A stretch of DNA of 64,000 bases from Pseudomonas bubulae (GTDB taxonomy: Bacteria; Pseudomonadota; Gammaproteobacteria; Pseudomonadales; Pseudomonadaceae). The notes beneath the pieces were generated by a model that was given only the letters and a program-made list of their open reading frames with translations, was not told the origin of the DNA and did not search any database. Positions 1 to 9,044 of this stretch are shown one piece after another (position 1 is the first letter of the stretch; each line of letters opens with the position of its first letter). The DNA lies in assembly GCF_900618535.1 (NCBI RefSeq), contig NZ_UYJA01000006.1, positions 124,001 to 188,000 of the forward strand, written 5' to 3'. The translations under genes and the position numbers were made by a program.

Positions 1-341
1 GAGCGGGTCAAGGCGCGCAAGGCCTGTGGCAGAAGCCCCGTGAGCACGGTTGAAATGGCGCCGATGCGCAAGGGGCCGGTCAGGCCCTGGCTATCGGCAT
101 CACCTGCCAGCAGCGCCACTTCATTGACGATGGCACGTGCCCGGGGCAGTAAATCCAGGCAGGCCAGGCTGGGTTTGGCCTCATGCCCGATGCGCACCAG
201 AAGCTCCAGCCCGAGCTGGCGCTCAAGGGCCAGAATGCGCTGGCTGACGGCGGCGGCAGTGAGGTTTTCCAGGCGTGCTGCCCTGGCAATCGAGCCGCAA
301 TCCACCACGGCGATCAGGCTTTTGAGGTAGCGCGTATCCAT
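1..341 (-). CDS. LysR-family transcriptional regulator, N-terminal part (cut by window edge)
   Basis: Reading leftwards from ATG at 341 gives a protein starting MDTRYLKSLIAVVDCGSIAR, open to the window edge (113 codons visible). Residues 1-60 have the LysR winged helix-turn-helix pattern, including AAAVSQRILALERQLG; the start of the effector-binding domain (GPLRIGAI) follows. LysR proteins are DNA-binding activators or repressors that usually control a divergent neighbour. Here the divergent genes are the VOC protein and amidase starting at 450 and 893, so these are the likely targets. The 3' part lies outside the window and no inducer can be inferred. Confidence 0.9.
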   Translation of the reverse strand, partial: MDTRYLKSLIAVVDCGSIARAARLENLTAAAVSQRILALERQLGLELLVRIGHEAKPSLACLDLLPRARAIVNEVALLAGDADSQGLTGPLRIGAISTVLTGLLPQALRALTR

Positions 342-449
342 AAGAATTTCTTTCTTTCACGGATAAAATAACAGGTTAGTTCTATTGAAGACGGCAATGC
401 ATCATTGGCGCAAGGGCCATCTGGCCTGTTCCGGTTTCAGGAGGTCACT

Positions 450-863
450 GTGCAATCGCTTTTTCATTTCGCCTATCACGTTCACGACCTGGTCTCGGCG
501 CGGCGCTTTTATTGCGACGTGCTGGGCTGTGCTGAGGGCCGCAGCACGGAGAGCTGGGTAGATATCGACTTTTTCGGCCATCAGTTGTCGTTGCATCTGG
601 GCGAGCCGTTTTCCGTTAGCAATACCGGGAAAGTCGGCGAGCACCGGGTGCCCATGCCACATTTTGGCGTGGTACTGGCCATGCCCGACTGGCACGCTCT
701 CAAAGAACGCCTGCTGAGCCGTGACGTGCAGTTTGTACTGGAGCCGACCCTGCGCTTTGCCGGGACAGCGGGGGAGCAGGCGACGATGTTTTTCCTCGAC
801 CCCTCGGGCAATCCCATTGAGATCAAGGGTTTTGCCGATTGGGCAGCGGTATATGCCGTGTAA
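450..863 (+). CDS. VOC-fold (glyoxalase/dioxygenase superfamily) protein
   Basis: A 137-residue protein read from GTG at 450, which has a strong AGGAGGT ribosome site 4-5 nt upstream. The longer in-frame ATG at 405 has no such site. The N-terminal FHFAYHVHDLVSARRFY and the C-terminal FLDPSGNPIEIKGF are typical of the vicinal oxygen chelate fold, with candidate metal ligands in YHVHD, the central HLGE region and IEIKG. Members are metal-dependent lyases, isomerases, dioxygenases or resistance proteins; the substrate cannot be told from sequence. It lies 29 nt before the amidase and is probably co-transcribed with it, opposite the LysR gene. Confidence 0.85.
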   Translation: MQSLFHFAYHVHDLVSARRFYCDVLGCAEGRSTESWVDIDFFGHQLSLHLGEPFSVSNTGKVGEHRVPMPHFGVVLAMPDWHALKERLLSRDVQFVLEPTLRFAGTAGEQATMFFLDPSGNPIEIKGFADWAAVYAV

Positions 864-892
864 CACAGCCATAATCCGAGGTTAAACATCAC

Positions 893-2182
893 ATGAGCTT
901 TCTTGACACTGCAGATGCCTGCGCGATCGCCGAACACGTACGCAAGGCGCTGCTTGGCCCCGGGCAGGTGGCTGAGCATTTTCTGGCGCAAACCAATGCC
1001 CGCGAACCTGCAATCCAGGCGTTTGCCGCGCTCGATGCGCAGTGCGTACGTAAACAGGCGCTGTGCCTGGGCAGCCCGCAGATCAATGGTTTATTGGCCG
1101 GTGTGCCGGTGGGGGTCAAGGACATCATTGATACCGGCGACCATCCGACTGCATTTTACTCGCCGATCTACGCCCACAACCGGCCCTCGCGGGATGCCCA
1201 TGTGGTTGCGCTGCTGCGTCAGGCCGGGGCGGTGATCATGGGTAAAACCCATACCACTGAATTTGCCTATATGCACACGGGGCCGACGCGTAATCCCCAT
1301 GACCTGCAGAGGACGCCGGGCAGCTCCAGTGCCGGCTCTGCTGCGGGCATGGCCGCGGGCTTTTTCCCCCTTGCCCTGGGCACGCAAACGGCGGGCTCGC
1401 TGCTTAAGCCTGCATCCTATTGCGGGTTATATGCCTTCAAGCCGTCCCATGGGCTGGTTTCCCTGGAAGGGGTCAAGCCCCTGGCGCCGAGCTTCGACAC
1501 CCTGGGCTGGTATGGCCGTTCGGTTCGCGACCTGGCGCTGCTCGCCCGGGTACTGGTGCCCGGCTTGCCGCAAACGAACGGGGAGAATGGCGCCCGTTCA
1601 TTCGGGTTTTGTCGTACGTCGCGTTGGGATCAGATCGATCCTTCGGTGGCTAAGGCCCTGCTGGCAGCTATGGAACAATTGAAAACCGCAGGCCACAGCG
1701 TCACCGAGGTGATACTGGAGGACGAGTTTGCCAGTGTTTTCGATGATCATCAGTTGATCAATGACTGCGAGGGTGCCCGTTCACTGAGCAAGGAGTGGCA
1801 ATCGAACCCCGAGCAACTGAGCCCGCAAGTGCTGGCCATGATTGATAGGGCGCGGGCCACCAGTTGGCAGCAGGAAACGGCAGCGAAGGCTCGGCTGGCG
1901 GCGTTGGCGCCGGTGTTGAAGGAGCATTTCGAAGCCTTTGACGCGATGCTGGGTGCCACCTGCGGCATGGTTGCGCCACTGGGGTTGCAGAGCACCGGGC
2001 CATCAGACTTCTGCAGGTTCTGGATGGCATTCGGCCTGCCCCAGCTCACTATTCCGATGCCCCGGGCGTCGGGGGAGCTGCCAGTGGGGTTGCAACTGAT
2101 TGGCGGGTTTCGCCAGGACAGCAGGCTGCTCGAAGCGGCGCAGCAGGTGGATAGCGCCCTGCGCTCAACGCCCGGTCTGTAG
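893..2182 (+). CDS. Amidase signature family hydrolase
   Basis: A 429-residue amidase-signature enzyme. The Ser-cisSer-Lys triad can be placed at about K76 (VGVKDIID), S145 (PGSSSAGSAAG) and S169 (TQTAGSLLKPAS). The family hydrolyses amide bonds of many small molecules and also includes GatA. This copy is not near gatB or gatC and is shorter than GatA, so a catabolic or detoxifying amidase is more likely. It follows the VOC gene closely. The end carries PMPRASGELPVGLQLIGG, the conserved C-terminal amidase strand. Substrate unknown. Confidence 0.9.
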   Translation: MSFLDTADACAIAEHVRKALLGPGQVAEHFLAQTNAREPAIQAFAALDAQCVRKQALCLGSPQINGLLAGVPVGVKDIIDTGDHPTAFYSPIYAHNRPSRDAHVVALLRQAGAVIMGKTHTTEFAYMHTGPTRNPHDLQRTPGSSSAGSAAGMAAGFFPLALGTQTAGSLLKPASYCGLYAFKPSHGLVSLEGVKPLAPSFDTLGWYGRSVRDLALLARVLVPGLPQTNGENGARSFGFCRTSRWDQIDPSVAKALLAAMEQLKTAGHSVTEVILEDEFASVFDDHQLINDCEGARSLSKEWQSNPEQLSPQVLAMIDRARATSWQQETAAKARLAALAPVLKEHFEAFDAMLGATCGMVAPLGLQSTGPSDFCRFWMAFGLPQLTIPMPRASGELPVGLQLIGGFRQDSRLLEAAQQVDSALRSTPGL

Positions 2183-2198
2183 CAGCTGCCGAAGGCGA
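2179..2198. repeat. Solitary half of the GTAGCAGCTGCCGA repeat family
   Basis: GTAGCAGCTGCCGAAGG overlaps the amidase stop codon. The same core forms the arms of long inverted repeats at 38325-38471 and, in variant form, at 20693-20784 and 28758-28796. No second arm is seen here. Confidence 0.5.
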
Positions 2199-2206
2199 TA
2201 GAGCGT

Positions 2207-2524
2207 TCAACGGGGAGTGATGTCGCGTTCCTCCGGCTCGGTCTGGGGGGCAAAACCCTCTGGGAATTTACCTTTAAGCTGCCAGGCAAAGGCAATGATC
2301 TCTGCCAGTGTGCGGTACAGCTCTTGCGGGATGCTGTCACCCAATTCCATCCGCGCCAGTAATTTGACCAGCTCGGCATTTTCATAAATCGGCACTTCGT
2401 TTTCACGGGCCAGTGCCAGGATGGCTTCGGCCAGTTCGTCATCGCCCTTGGCGGTGAGGGTAGGGGCCTGTTTGCCGTCGTATTTGAGGGCAATCGCCTG
2501 GCGCAGTTCTGCAGGTGTATTCAT
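2207..2524 (-). CDS. FlhB C-terminal-domain-like protein (EscU/YscU/FlhB family)
   Basis: A 105-residue protein matching only the cytoplasmic C-terminal domain of FlhB/YscU export switch proteins: AIALKYDGKQAPTLTAKGDDELA, then VPIYENAELVKLLARMELGDSIP. It has no membrane domain and no NPTH self-cleavage motif. In FlhB this domain switches flagellar export from hook to filament substrates after contact with FliK. The start ATG overlaps the stop of the FliK-like gene upstream (ATGA, 2521-2524), so the two are translationally coupled. A stand-alone partner role for the FliK-like protein is inference. Confidence 0.85.
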   Translation of the reverse strand: MNTPAELRQAIALKYDGKQAPTLTAKGDDELAEAILALARENEVPIYENAELVKLLARMELGDSIPQELYRTLAEIIAFAWQLKGKFPEGFAPQTEPEERDITPR

Positions 2525-4092
2525 GCGGTTTCATCGACCCAGCGTTGTTCCAGACGGGTATGGCCACTTTGCGGCGGGATGCCTTGATGGCAATCCAGAT
2601 CGGTCACGCTCAACCCGGCATCACTCAGACGCTGACGCAAGTTGCCCAGCTGACTTTCGATCAGGCGGGCGGTGTATGCCTGTTCGGCCCAGAGCTGGCC
2701 CGACAGGTTGCCCCGCAACAGCTGCGCCTGCACATGCAGCGGGCCCAGGGGGGCGAGGTCGAAAGCCAGCTCCACGCGCCATAGTTGATCCTTGATCTCC
2801 CGGGGTTCGGTTTTATCTTGCGCTTGTTTTTCCGGCGGGTCTTCACGCTGGAACTTGACCTGCAAAGGTACGATGTCGTGAGCATTGCGCATGGGGATTT
2901 CCAGTTGCCAGGTGGTCAGTACACCACCCTCGGCCGTGCGCCCACTCTGTTCCAGGCTGGACAGCTGATGGCTTTGCAGCCGCGAGACAGCTGCTGCTGC
3001 CAGTTTCAGCAAGTTCTCCAGGCTGTCTTCACCTTCACCGTTCTGCAGCATGCGCTGGGGCAAGGGGAAGCCGCCGGGCTGTGGTTTGGCGCTGACCTGG
3101 CCGAGCATGCCCAGGGCATTACGCACAAAAGTCGGCAAGGCCTGGGCCTGGGTGCTGGCAGCCATGCCGGGGTTGAAGCTGGTGCTTGACGGCAGACCGG
3201 GCAGGATCTGCGCAATAAGGCGCAGCAAGGTAGCTTTCATGTCAGGGGCCTGTGCCGGGGTTTGCCCGGTCAGCAGTCGGGCCTCCAGAAATGCCCCGCT
3301 GTTGAGCAGGGCATCACCCAGGCCTTTGGCGTTGCTCAGTTGGTAGGGCGTAGGCAAACCGGCTAATAGTTTGTCGATGGATGCACGCAGCTCAGCAGGC
3401 ATGTCGGCAGTGGCCGGCAGTTTTTGCAGGGCGTTGAAAAGGCCCTCCAACGAGCCTTGCCGGCTCTGTTGTGTTGCCAGTTGTTGCGCCACAGCCAGTT
3501 GTTCCTGGCGCCCGCTCAGCGGCACAAACTCGAGGCTCTGCGGGCCGTCCACACGGGCGCTAAGCAAGCTGCCGATACGCAAGGGCAGCGGGCTGTCCAG
3601 GGTCAGGGTCGTGCCGCTCAGTGCGCTGTTGAGCAAGGTCACCAGTGACCGATAAACCGTCGGTTGCCCTGCGGGCTGCGCCAGGGCTTGAGTGGTCAGT
3701 ACCTTGCCTTGCAGCAGCGTGCCCACTGGCAACTGTCGGGTATCGAGGCGGGTGAGAGTGGCGACGCTGCTGCTCAGGGCCTGTTGCAGGCTGATCGCAA
3801 GGTTTCCTGCAGAAGGCTGGGTCACGGCCAGTTGGGTGCCCAGCGGCAAGGGAAAATTGCTGCTGGCCTGCACGTTGGTTTCGCGGCCACTGGCCAGGGT
3901 CAACTTGAGCAAAAGCTGGAAGCTCAGATCGTTTTGCTTGAGTGACAGCACCTCGGCCTGGGCACTTTGGCCGGGTTTTATCAGGCCCTCTGCGGGCTGC
4001 AGCAACTTGAGCACTTCACCGCCCACAAGCCCCTGACGCACACTGCTGGGGGCGGATTGTGGGATGGGTGGAATATTCATGTCGCCTTTCAT
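2521..4092 (-). CDS. FliK-like flagellar hook-length control protein
   Basis: A 523-residue protein rich in Leu, Gln, Ala and Pro. Its C-terminal third looks like the Flg_hook domain of FliK (LWRVELAFDLAPLGPLHVQA, then LRGNLSGQLWAEQ). Classical FliK is a secreted molecular ruler whose C-terminal domain contacts FlhB. This copy is coupled to a FlhB-C-terminal-like gene but no other flagellar gene is nearby. Two starts are possible, ATG at 4092 (MKGDMNIPP) and ATG at 4080 (MNIPP, preceded by AAAGGCGAC); the longer one is listed. Function as hook-length ruler is not proven by context. Confidence 0.75.
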   Translation of the reverse strand: MKGDMNIPPIPQSAPSSVRQGLVGGEVLKLLQPAEGLIKPGQSAQAEVLSLKQNDLSFQLLLKLTLASGRETNVQASSNFPLPLGTQLAVTQPSAGNLAISLQQALSSSVATLTRLDTRQLPVGTLLQGKVLTTQALAQPAGQPTVYRSLVTLLNSALSGTTLTLDSPLPLRIGSLLSARVDGPQSLEFVPLSGRQEQLAVAQQLATQQSRQGSLEGLFNALQKLPATADMPAELRASIDKLLAGLPTPYQLSNAKGLGDALLNSGAFLEARLLTGQTPAQAPDMKATLLRLIAQILPGLPSSTSFNPGMAASTQAQALPTFVRNALGMLGQVSAKPQPGGFPLPQRMLQNGEGEDSLENLLKLAAAAVSRLQSHQLSSLEQSGRTAEGGVLTTWQLEIPMRNAHDIVPLQVKFQREDPPEKQAQDKTEPREIKDQLWRVELAFDLAPLGPLHVQAQLLRGNLSGQLWAEQAYTARLIESQLGNLRQRLSDAGLSVTDLDCHQGIPPQSGHTRLEQRWVDETA

Positions 4093-4284
4093 CGTAACAA
4101 CCTGTCGAAATTGCCCTCTTTAGCGTAGGACATGGCATGTATAATGCTGCCCCGTCGTTCAGAGCGCCTATAAAACATAACAATTGTTTGATCCAGCTCT
4201 CTGAATCAGGCCGCAAATGCATTTATCCTGCATCACTTTAACGGCCATGCCTGCGCCGACTTGAACCGTGAAGGCCTCAATTAC

Positions 4285-4920
4285 GTGACCAGCCCTCTTT
4301 TAGAAGCCGTAGCGCTCGCTTGTGAGCGTGACTGGCGGATGCTGTTCGAACACCTCGAATTGCGTCTGACCAGCGGCGACATGCTGCAAATCAGCGGCCC
4401 CAACGGCAGCGGCAAAACCAGCCTGCTGCGCTTGTTGGCGGGCCTGATGCAGCCAACGGCTGGCGAAGTACGGCTTAACGGTATGGCCCTGAGCGCCCAA
4501 CGTCATGAATTGACCAGCAACTTGCTGTGGATCGGCCATGCGGCGGGAATCAAGGATTTGCTCACGGCCGAAGAAAACCTCAGCTGGCTGTGCGCCTTGC
4601 ATCGCCCGGCAACCCGTGATGCCATCTGGGCTGCGTTGCACGAGGTCGGCTTGCAGGGCTTTGAGGATGTGCCTTGCCACACCTTGTCGGCAGGGCAGCA
4701 GCGCCGTGTGGCGCTGGCCCGCCTGTATCTGGACAGCCCGCCGTTGTGGATTCTCGACGAGCCGTTTACCGCGCTCGATAAACAGGGCGTGGCGCAACTC
4801 GAAGAACACCTGGCCCGCCACTGCGAAAGCGGCGGCATGGTGGTGCTCACCACGCACCATACCTTGACCCGGATGCCGGCCGGTTACCGCAATATCGACC
4901 TGGGGCAGTGGGCTGTATGA
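4285..4920 (+). CDS. ccmA: Heme exporter ATP-binding protein CcmA
   Basis: A 211-residue ABC ATPase with Walker A GPNGSGKTS (about residues 38-46), signature LSAGQQRRVALARL and Walker B LWILDEPFTALD. CcmA works with CcmB and CcmC in the inner membrane and powers release of holo-CcmE during cytochrome c maturation. I chose GTG at 4285 (MTSPLLEAVALACERDW), which gives the usual CcmA length; an upstream in-frame TTG at 4261 would add eight residues with no ribosome site. It is the first gene of the ccmA-I operon; its stop overlaps the ccmB start (ATGA). Confidence 0.93.
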   Translation: MTSPLLEAVALACERDWRMLFEHLELRLTSGDMLQISGPNGSGKTSLLRLLAGLMQPTAGEVRLNGMALSAQRHELTSNLLWIGHAAGIKDLLTAEENLSWLCALHRPATRDAIWAALHEVGLQGFEDVPCHTLSAGQQRRVALARLYLDSPPLWILDEPFTALDKQGVAQLEEHLARHCESGGMVVLTTHHTLTRMPAGYRNIDLGQWAV

Positions 4921-5585
4921 GTGTGTTTGCCGTGTTGGTGGCGCGCGAAGCGCGTTTGCTGTTCCGTCGCCCGGCCGAATTGGCCAACCCGTTGGTGTTC
5001 TTCGCGATTGTCATCGCAATGTTTCCGCTGGCCGTTGGCCCGGAGACGAAATTGTTGCAAACCTTGTCTCCAGGACTGCTGTGGGTCGCGGCCCTTTTAG
5101 CGGTTTTACTCTCGCTGGACGGGCTTTTCCGCAGTGATTTCGAGGACGGATCGCTTGAGCAGTGGGTCCTTTCGTCGCACCCCCTGCCTCTACTGGTACT
5201 GGCCAAGGTGCTGGCACACTGGGCGTTTTCCGGTCTGGCGCTGGTGATCCTGTCACCCCTGCTGGCCCTGATGCTCGGGCTGCCGGTGGCGTGCCTGCCG
5301 GTGTTGCTGATGTCGTTGCTGCTGGGGACGCCAGTGTTGAGCCTGCTTGGTGCCGTGGGCGCTGCCCTGACCGTGGGCCTCAAGCGCGGCGGCTTGCTAC
5401 TGGCGCTATTGATTCTGCCTTTATATATCCCGGTATTGATCCTTGGTAGTGGCGCCCTGCAGGCGGCATTGCAAGGCATGCCTGCAACCGGTTATTTGCT
5501 CTGGCTTGGTAGCCTGACCGCCCTGGCTGTAACCCTGACACCTTTTGCAATAGCTGCCGGCCTGAAAATCAGCGTCGGCGAATAA
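4917..5585 (+). CDS. ccmB: Heme exporter membrane protein CcmB
   Basis: A 222-residue membrane protein with about six hydrophobic helices, the usual size for CcmB. It begins MSVFAVLVAREARLLFRRPAE and has the conserved cytoplasmic loop LFRSDFEDGSLEQWVLS. It forms the transmembrane part of the CcmAB transporter and associates with CcmC. The ATG at 4917 overlaps the ccmA stop. A gap of 87 nt separates it from ccmC, the largest spacing in this operon. Confidence 0.95.
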   Translation: MSVFAVLVAREARLLFRRPAELANPLVFFAIVIAMFPLAVGPETKLLQTLSPGLLWVAALLAVLLSLDGLFRSDFEDGSLEQWVLSSHPLPLLVLAKVLAHWAFSGLALVILSPLLALMLGLPVACLPVLLMSLLLGTPVLSLLGAVGAALTVGLKRGGLLLALLILPLYIPVLILGSGALQAALQGMPATGYLLWLGSLTALAVTLTPFAIAAGLKISVGE

Positions 5586-5672
5586 TGAGGTCTGGCCTGC
5601 GTGGGCCAGTAAAGACCCTGGCTGGCATGACAGCACACCTGTCGTGACCGGCACCGTGATGGAAGCAGCGTG

Positions 5673-6428
5673 ATGAACTGGACTTGGTTTCACAAACTCG
5701 GCTCGCCCAAATGGTTCTATGCCATCAGTGGGCGGCTGTTGCCGTGGTTAAGCATTGCCGCCGTGTTGCTGATCACCTGCGGGGTGGTCTGGGGCCTGGC
5801 CTTTGCACCGCCGGACTACCAGCAGGGCAACAGCTTCCGCATCATCTATATCCATGTTCCTGCGGCCATGCTGGCGCAATCCTGCTACGTGATGCTGGCG
5901 GTGTGCGGTGTGGTAGGGCTGGTGTGGAAGATGAAAATCGCCGACGTGGCCCTGCAATCCGCCGCACCCATTGGCGCCTGGATGACAGCCGTGGCGCTGG
6001 TCACCGGTGCGGTGTGGGGCAAGCCGACCTGGGGCTCGTGGTGGGTCTGGGATGCGCGCCTGACCTCGATGCTGATTCTGCTGTTTCTGTATTTCGGCCT
6101 GATTGCCCTGGGCAACGCCATCACCAATCGCGACAGTGCGGCCAAGGCCTGCGCGGTGCTGGCGATTGTGGGCGTGATCAATATTCCGATCATCAAGTAC
6201 TCGGTGGAGTGGTGGAACACCCTGCACCAGGGCGCGACCTTCACCCTGACCGAAAAACCGGCCATGCCCATGGAAATGTGGATGCCGCTGTTGCTCACGG
6301 TGCTGGGCTTTTATTGCTTCTTTGGCGCGGTGCTGCTGTTGCGCATGCGTCTTGAGGTGCTCAAGCGCGAGGCCCGCAGCAGCTGGGTCAAGGCTGAGGT
6401 GTTGAAGGCTCTGGAGGGTGCGCGATGA
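5673..6428 (+). CDS. ccmC: Heme-handling protein CcmC
   Basis: A 251-residue polytopic protein of the heme-handling (WWD) family. The tryptophan-rich periplasmic motif WGSWWVWDARLTS is present, flanked by the conserved histidine regions (YIHVPAAML and NTLHQGATF). CcmC binds heme and loads it on the histidine of CcmE. ATG at 5673 is preferred to the adjoining GTG at 5670. The gene end overlaps the ccmD start (ATGAG at 6425). Confidence 0.96.
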   Translation: MNWTWFHKLGSPKWFYAISGRLLPWLSIAAVLLITCGVVWGLAFAPPDYQQGNSFRIIYIHVPAAMLAQSCYVMLAVCGVVGLVWKMKIADVALQSAAPIGAWMTAVALVTGAVWGKPTWGSWWVWDARLTSMLILLFLYFGLIALGNAITNRDSAAKACAVLAIVGVINIPIIKYSVEWWNTLHQGATFTLTEKPAMPMEMWMPLLLTVLGFYCFFGAVLLLRMRLEVLKREARSSWVKAEVLKALEGAR

Positions 6429-6601
6429 GTTTTGCTTCTTTTGGCGACTTTCTCGCCATGGGCCATCACGGGGTATATGTCTGGTCGGCCTATGGCATTT
6501 GCCTGGCGGTGCTGGGGTTGAACGTGGCACTGCCAATCATGGCGCGCCGGCGTTATCTGCAACAAGAGGCGCGTCGTTTGCGTCGGGAGAATTCGAAGTG
6601 A
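6425..6601 (+). CDS. ccmD: Heme exporter small protein CcmD
   Basis: A 58-residue single-span membrane protein, beginning MSFASFGDFLAMGHHGVYVW and ending with a basic tail (ARRRYLQQEARRLRRENSK). The GHHGVYVWSAYG segment and the one helix plus charged C-terminus are typical of CcmD, which helps release holo-CcmE from CcmABC. It starts inside the ccmC stop and its own TGA overlaps the ccmE GTG (GTGA at 6598-6601). Confidence 0.93.
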   Translation: MSFASFGDFLAMGHHGVYVWSAYGICLAVLGLNVALPIMARRRYLQQEARRLRRENSK

Positions 6602-7059
6602 ATCCGCTGCGCAAAAAACGCTTGATCATCATCCTGGCGATTCTGGTAGGGGTCGGCGCTGCCGTGGCCCTGGCCCTGAGCGCCTTGCAGCAGAACATCA
6701 ACCTGTTTTACACCCCGACCCAGATCGCCAATGGCGAAGCGCCATTGGATACCCGGATCCGTGCCGGCGGCATGGTCGAAGACGGTTCGCTCAAGCGTTC
6801 AGGTGACTCGCTGGACGTGCAGTTTGTGGTCACCGATTTCAACAAGTCGGTGACCATCCAGTATCGCGGCATCCTCCCGGACTTGTTCCGTGAAGGGCAG
6901 GGCATCGTCGCGCTGGGCAAGCTCAATGCCCAGGGTGTGGTGGTGGCTGATGAAGTGCTGGCCAAACACGACGAAAAATACATGCCGCCCGAAGTGACCA
7001 AGGCGCTGAACGAAAGTGGCCAATCCGCGCCTGTGCCTGCAAGTGAGGGTAAGTACTGA
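6598..7059 (+). CDS. ccmE: Cytochrome c-type biogenesis heme chaperone CcmE
   Basis: A 153-residue periplasmic heme chaperone anchored by an N-terminal helix (residues 8-30). The heme-binding histidine is H124 within AKHDEKYMPPE, with the conserved tyrosine Y128 nearby. The beta-barrel domain begins at NLFYTPTQIANG. CcmE accepts heme from CcmC covalently and passes it to the CcmF/H complex. The start is GTG at 6598, overlapping the ccmD stop; this start gives the usual length. The TGA overlaps the ccmF ATG. Confidence 0.96.
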   Translation: MNPLRKKRLIIILAILVGVGAAVALALSALQQNINLFYTPTQIANGEAPLDTRIRAGGMVEDGSLKRSGDSLDVQFVVTDFNKSVTIQYRGILPDLFREGQGIVALGKLNAQGVVVADEVLAKHDEKYMPPEVTKALNESGQSAPVPASEGKY

Positions 7060-9044
7060 TGTCTGGACTCTATATTCCCGAATTGGGCCATCTGGCCATG
7101 ATTCTGGCCCTGTGCTTTGCCATCGTGCAGGCCATCGTGCCGCTGCTGGGTGCCTGGCGTGGCGACAAGCTGTGGATGAGCCTGGCGCAACCCGCTGCCT
7201 GGGGGCAATTTGCCTTCTTGTTGTTCTCCTTTGCCTGCCTGACCTATGCCTTTATGGCCGATGACTTTTCGGTGGCGTACGTAGCCAGCAACTCAAACAG
7301 CGCGCTGCCGTGGTACTTCAAGTTCAGCGCGGTGTGGGGTGCCCACGAAGGCTCGCTGCTGTTGTGGGCGATGATCCTCGGCGGCTGGACCTTTGCCGTG
7401 TCGATCTTTTCGCGGCAGCTGCCACAAGTGATGCTGGCGCGGGTGCTGGCAATCATGGGCATGATCAGTGTCGGCTTCCTGCTGTTTTTGATCCTGACCT
7501 CAGACCCATTCGTGCGCTTGCTGCCGCAGATTCCTTCGGATGGCAACGACCTTAACCCGCTGCTGCAGGACATTGGCCTGATTGTTCACCCGCCAATGCT
7601 GTACATGGGCTATGTCGGTTTCTCCGTGGCTTTTGCCTTTGCCATTGCTGCCTTGCTCGGCGGTCGGCTGGACGCTGCCTGGGCGCGCTGGTCGCGACCA
7701 TGGACCATCGTGGCATGGGCCTTCCTCGGCATCGGTATCACCCTGGGTTCATGGTGGGCTTATTACGAGCTTGGCTGGGGCGGCTGGTGGTTCTGGGATC
7801 CGGTAGAAAATGCTTCGTTCATGCCATGGTTGGTGGGTACGGCGCTGATTCACTCGCTGGCCGTGACCGAAAAACGTGGTGTGTTCAAGAGCTGGACCGT
7901 ACTGCTGGCGATAGCTGCGTTTTCCCTGAGCCTGCTGGGTACGTTCCTGGTGCGTTCCGGCGTGTTGACCTCGGTGCATGCGTTCGCTTCCGACCCTGAG
8001 CGCGGCGTATTCATCTTGATCTTCCTGCTGTTTGTGGTCGGCGGTTCGCTGACCCTGTTTGCCCTGCGTGCGCCAGTGGTGAAAAGCCATGTCAGCTTCA
8101 AGCTGTGGTCCCGTGAGACCCTGCTGTTGGGCAACAACCTGATCCTGGTGGTGGCCGCGTCGATGATTCTGCTCGGCACCCTGTACCCACTGATTCTGGA
8201 TGCCATCAGTGGCGCCAAGATGTCGGTGGGCCCGCCGTACTTCAACGCCCTGTTTATCCCGCTCATGGCTTTGCTGATGGTGGTGATGGCCGTCGGTGTG
8301 CTGGTGCGCTGGAAAGACACTCCGGTCAAATGGTTGTTGGGCATGCTCACCCCCGTACTGCTGGGCAGCGCCGCGCTGTCGGTAATTGCCGGAGTGGCTT
8401 ATGGCGACTTCAACTGGGCGGTGCTGACCACCTTTATGCTGTCGGCCTGGGTGCTGCTGGCCGGGGTGCGTGACATCGGTGACAAAACCCGTCACAAGGG
8501 CCTGATCAAAGGCGTGCGCAGCCTGACCCGCAGCTACTGGGGCATGCAGATTGCCCACCTGGGTATCGCCGTGTGTGCGCTGGGGGTGGTGTTGTCGAGC
8601 CAGCACAGTGCCGAGCGCGACTTGCGCCTGGCACCGGGCGAGTCGATGGAGCTTGGCGGTTATCACTTTATTTTTGAAGGCGCCAAGCACTTCCAGGGTC
8701 CGAACTTTACGTCTGACAAAGGCACCGTGCGTGTCATCCGCAATGGCAAGGAAGTCAGCGTACTGCACCCGGAAAAACGCCTCTACACGGTGCAGAACTC
8801 GATGATGACCGAAGCCGGGATCGACGCCGGTTTCACCCGTGACCTCTATGTGGCGCTGGGTGAGCCCCTGGACAACGGCGCCTGGGCTGTGCGGGTGCAT
8901 GTGAAACCGTTTGTGCGCTGGATCTGGTTTGGCGGTCTGCTCACAGGCTTTGGTGGATTGCTGGCAGCGATGGATCGTCGCTACCGGGTCAAGGTGAAAA
9001 GCCGCGTGCGTGAAGCACTGGGCATGACAGGAGCCACGGCATGA
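7059..9044 (+). CDS. ccmF: Cytochrome c heme lyase subunit CcmF
   Basis: A 661-residue protein with many membrane spans. It carries the WWD heme-handling motif (YELGWGGWWFWDPVENAS, about residues 230-250) and the conserved HPPMLYMGYVG. CcmF, with CcmH and CcmI, attaches heme to the CXXCH cysteines of apocytochrome c in the periplasm and reduces CcmE-bound heme. Length is normal for the family. Start and stop overlap ccmE and ccmG by 1 and 4 nt, so translation should be coupled. Confidence 0.97.
   Translation: MSGLYIPELGHLAMILALCFAIVQAIVPLLGAWRGDKLWMSLAQPAAWGQFAFLLFSFACLTYAFMADDFSVAYVASNSNSALPWYFKFSAVWGAHEGSLLLWAMILGGWTFAVSIFSRQLPQVMLARVLAIMGMISVGFLLFLILTSDPFVRLLPQIPSDGNDLNPLLQDIGLIVHPPMLYMGYVGFSVAFAFAIAALLGGRLDAAWARWSRPWTIVAWAFLGIGITLGSWWAYYELGWGGWWFWDPVENASFMPWLVGTALIHSLAVTEKRGVFKSWTVLLAIAAFSLSLLGTFLVRSGVLTSVHAFASDPERGVFILIFLLFVVGGSLTLFALRAPVVKSHVSFKLWSRETLLLGNNLILVVAASMILLGTLYPLILDAISGAKMSVGPPYFNALFIPLMALLMVVMAVGVLVRWKDTPVKWLLGMLTPVLLGSAALSVIAGVAYGDFNWAVLTTFMLSAWVLLAGVRDIGDKTRHKGLIKGVRSLTRSYWGMQIAHLGIAVCALGVVLSSQHSAERDLRLAPGESMELGGYHFIFEGAKHFQGPNFTSDKGTVRVIRNGKEVSVLHPEKRLYTVQNSMMTEAGIDAGFTRDLYVALGEPLDNGAWAVRVHVKPFVRWIWFGGLLTGFGGLLAAMDRRYRVKVKSRVREALGMTGATA

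Noticed and set aside
7749..8900. Minus-strand open frame (383 codons) opposite ccmF
   Set aside because: Antisense to ccmF, rich in His and Gln without a domain; treated as a shadow frame.
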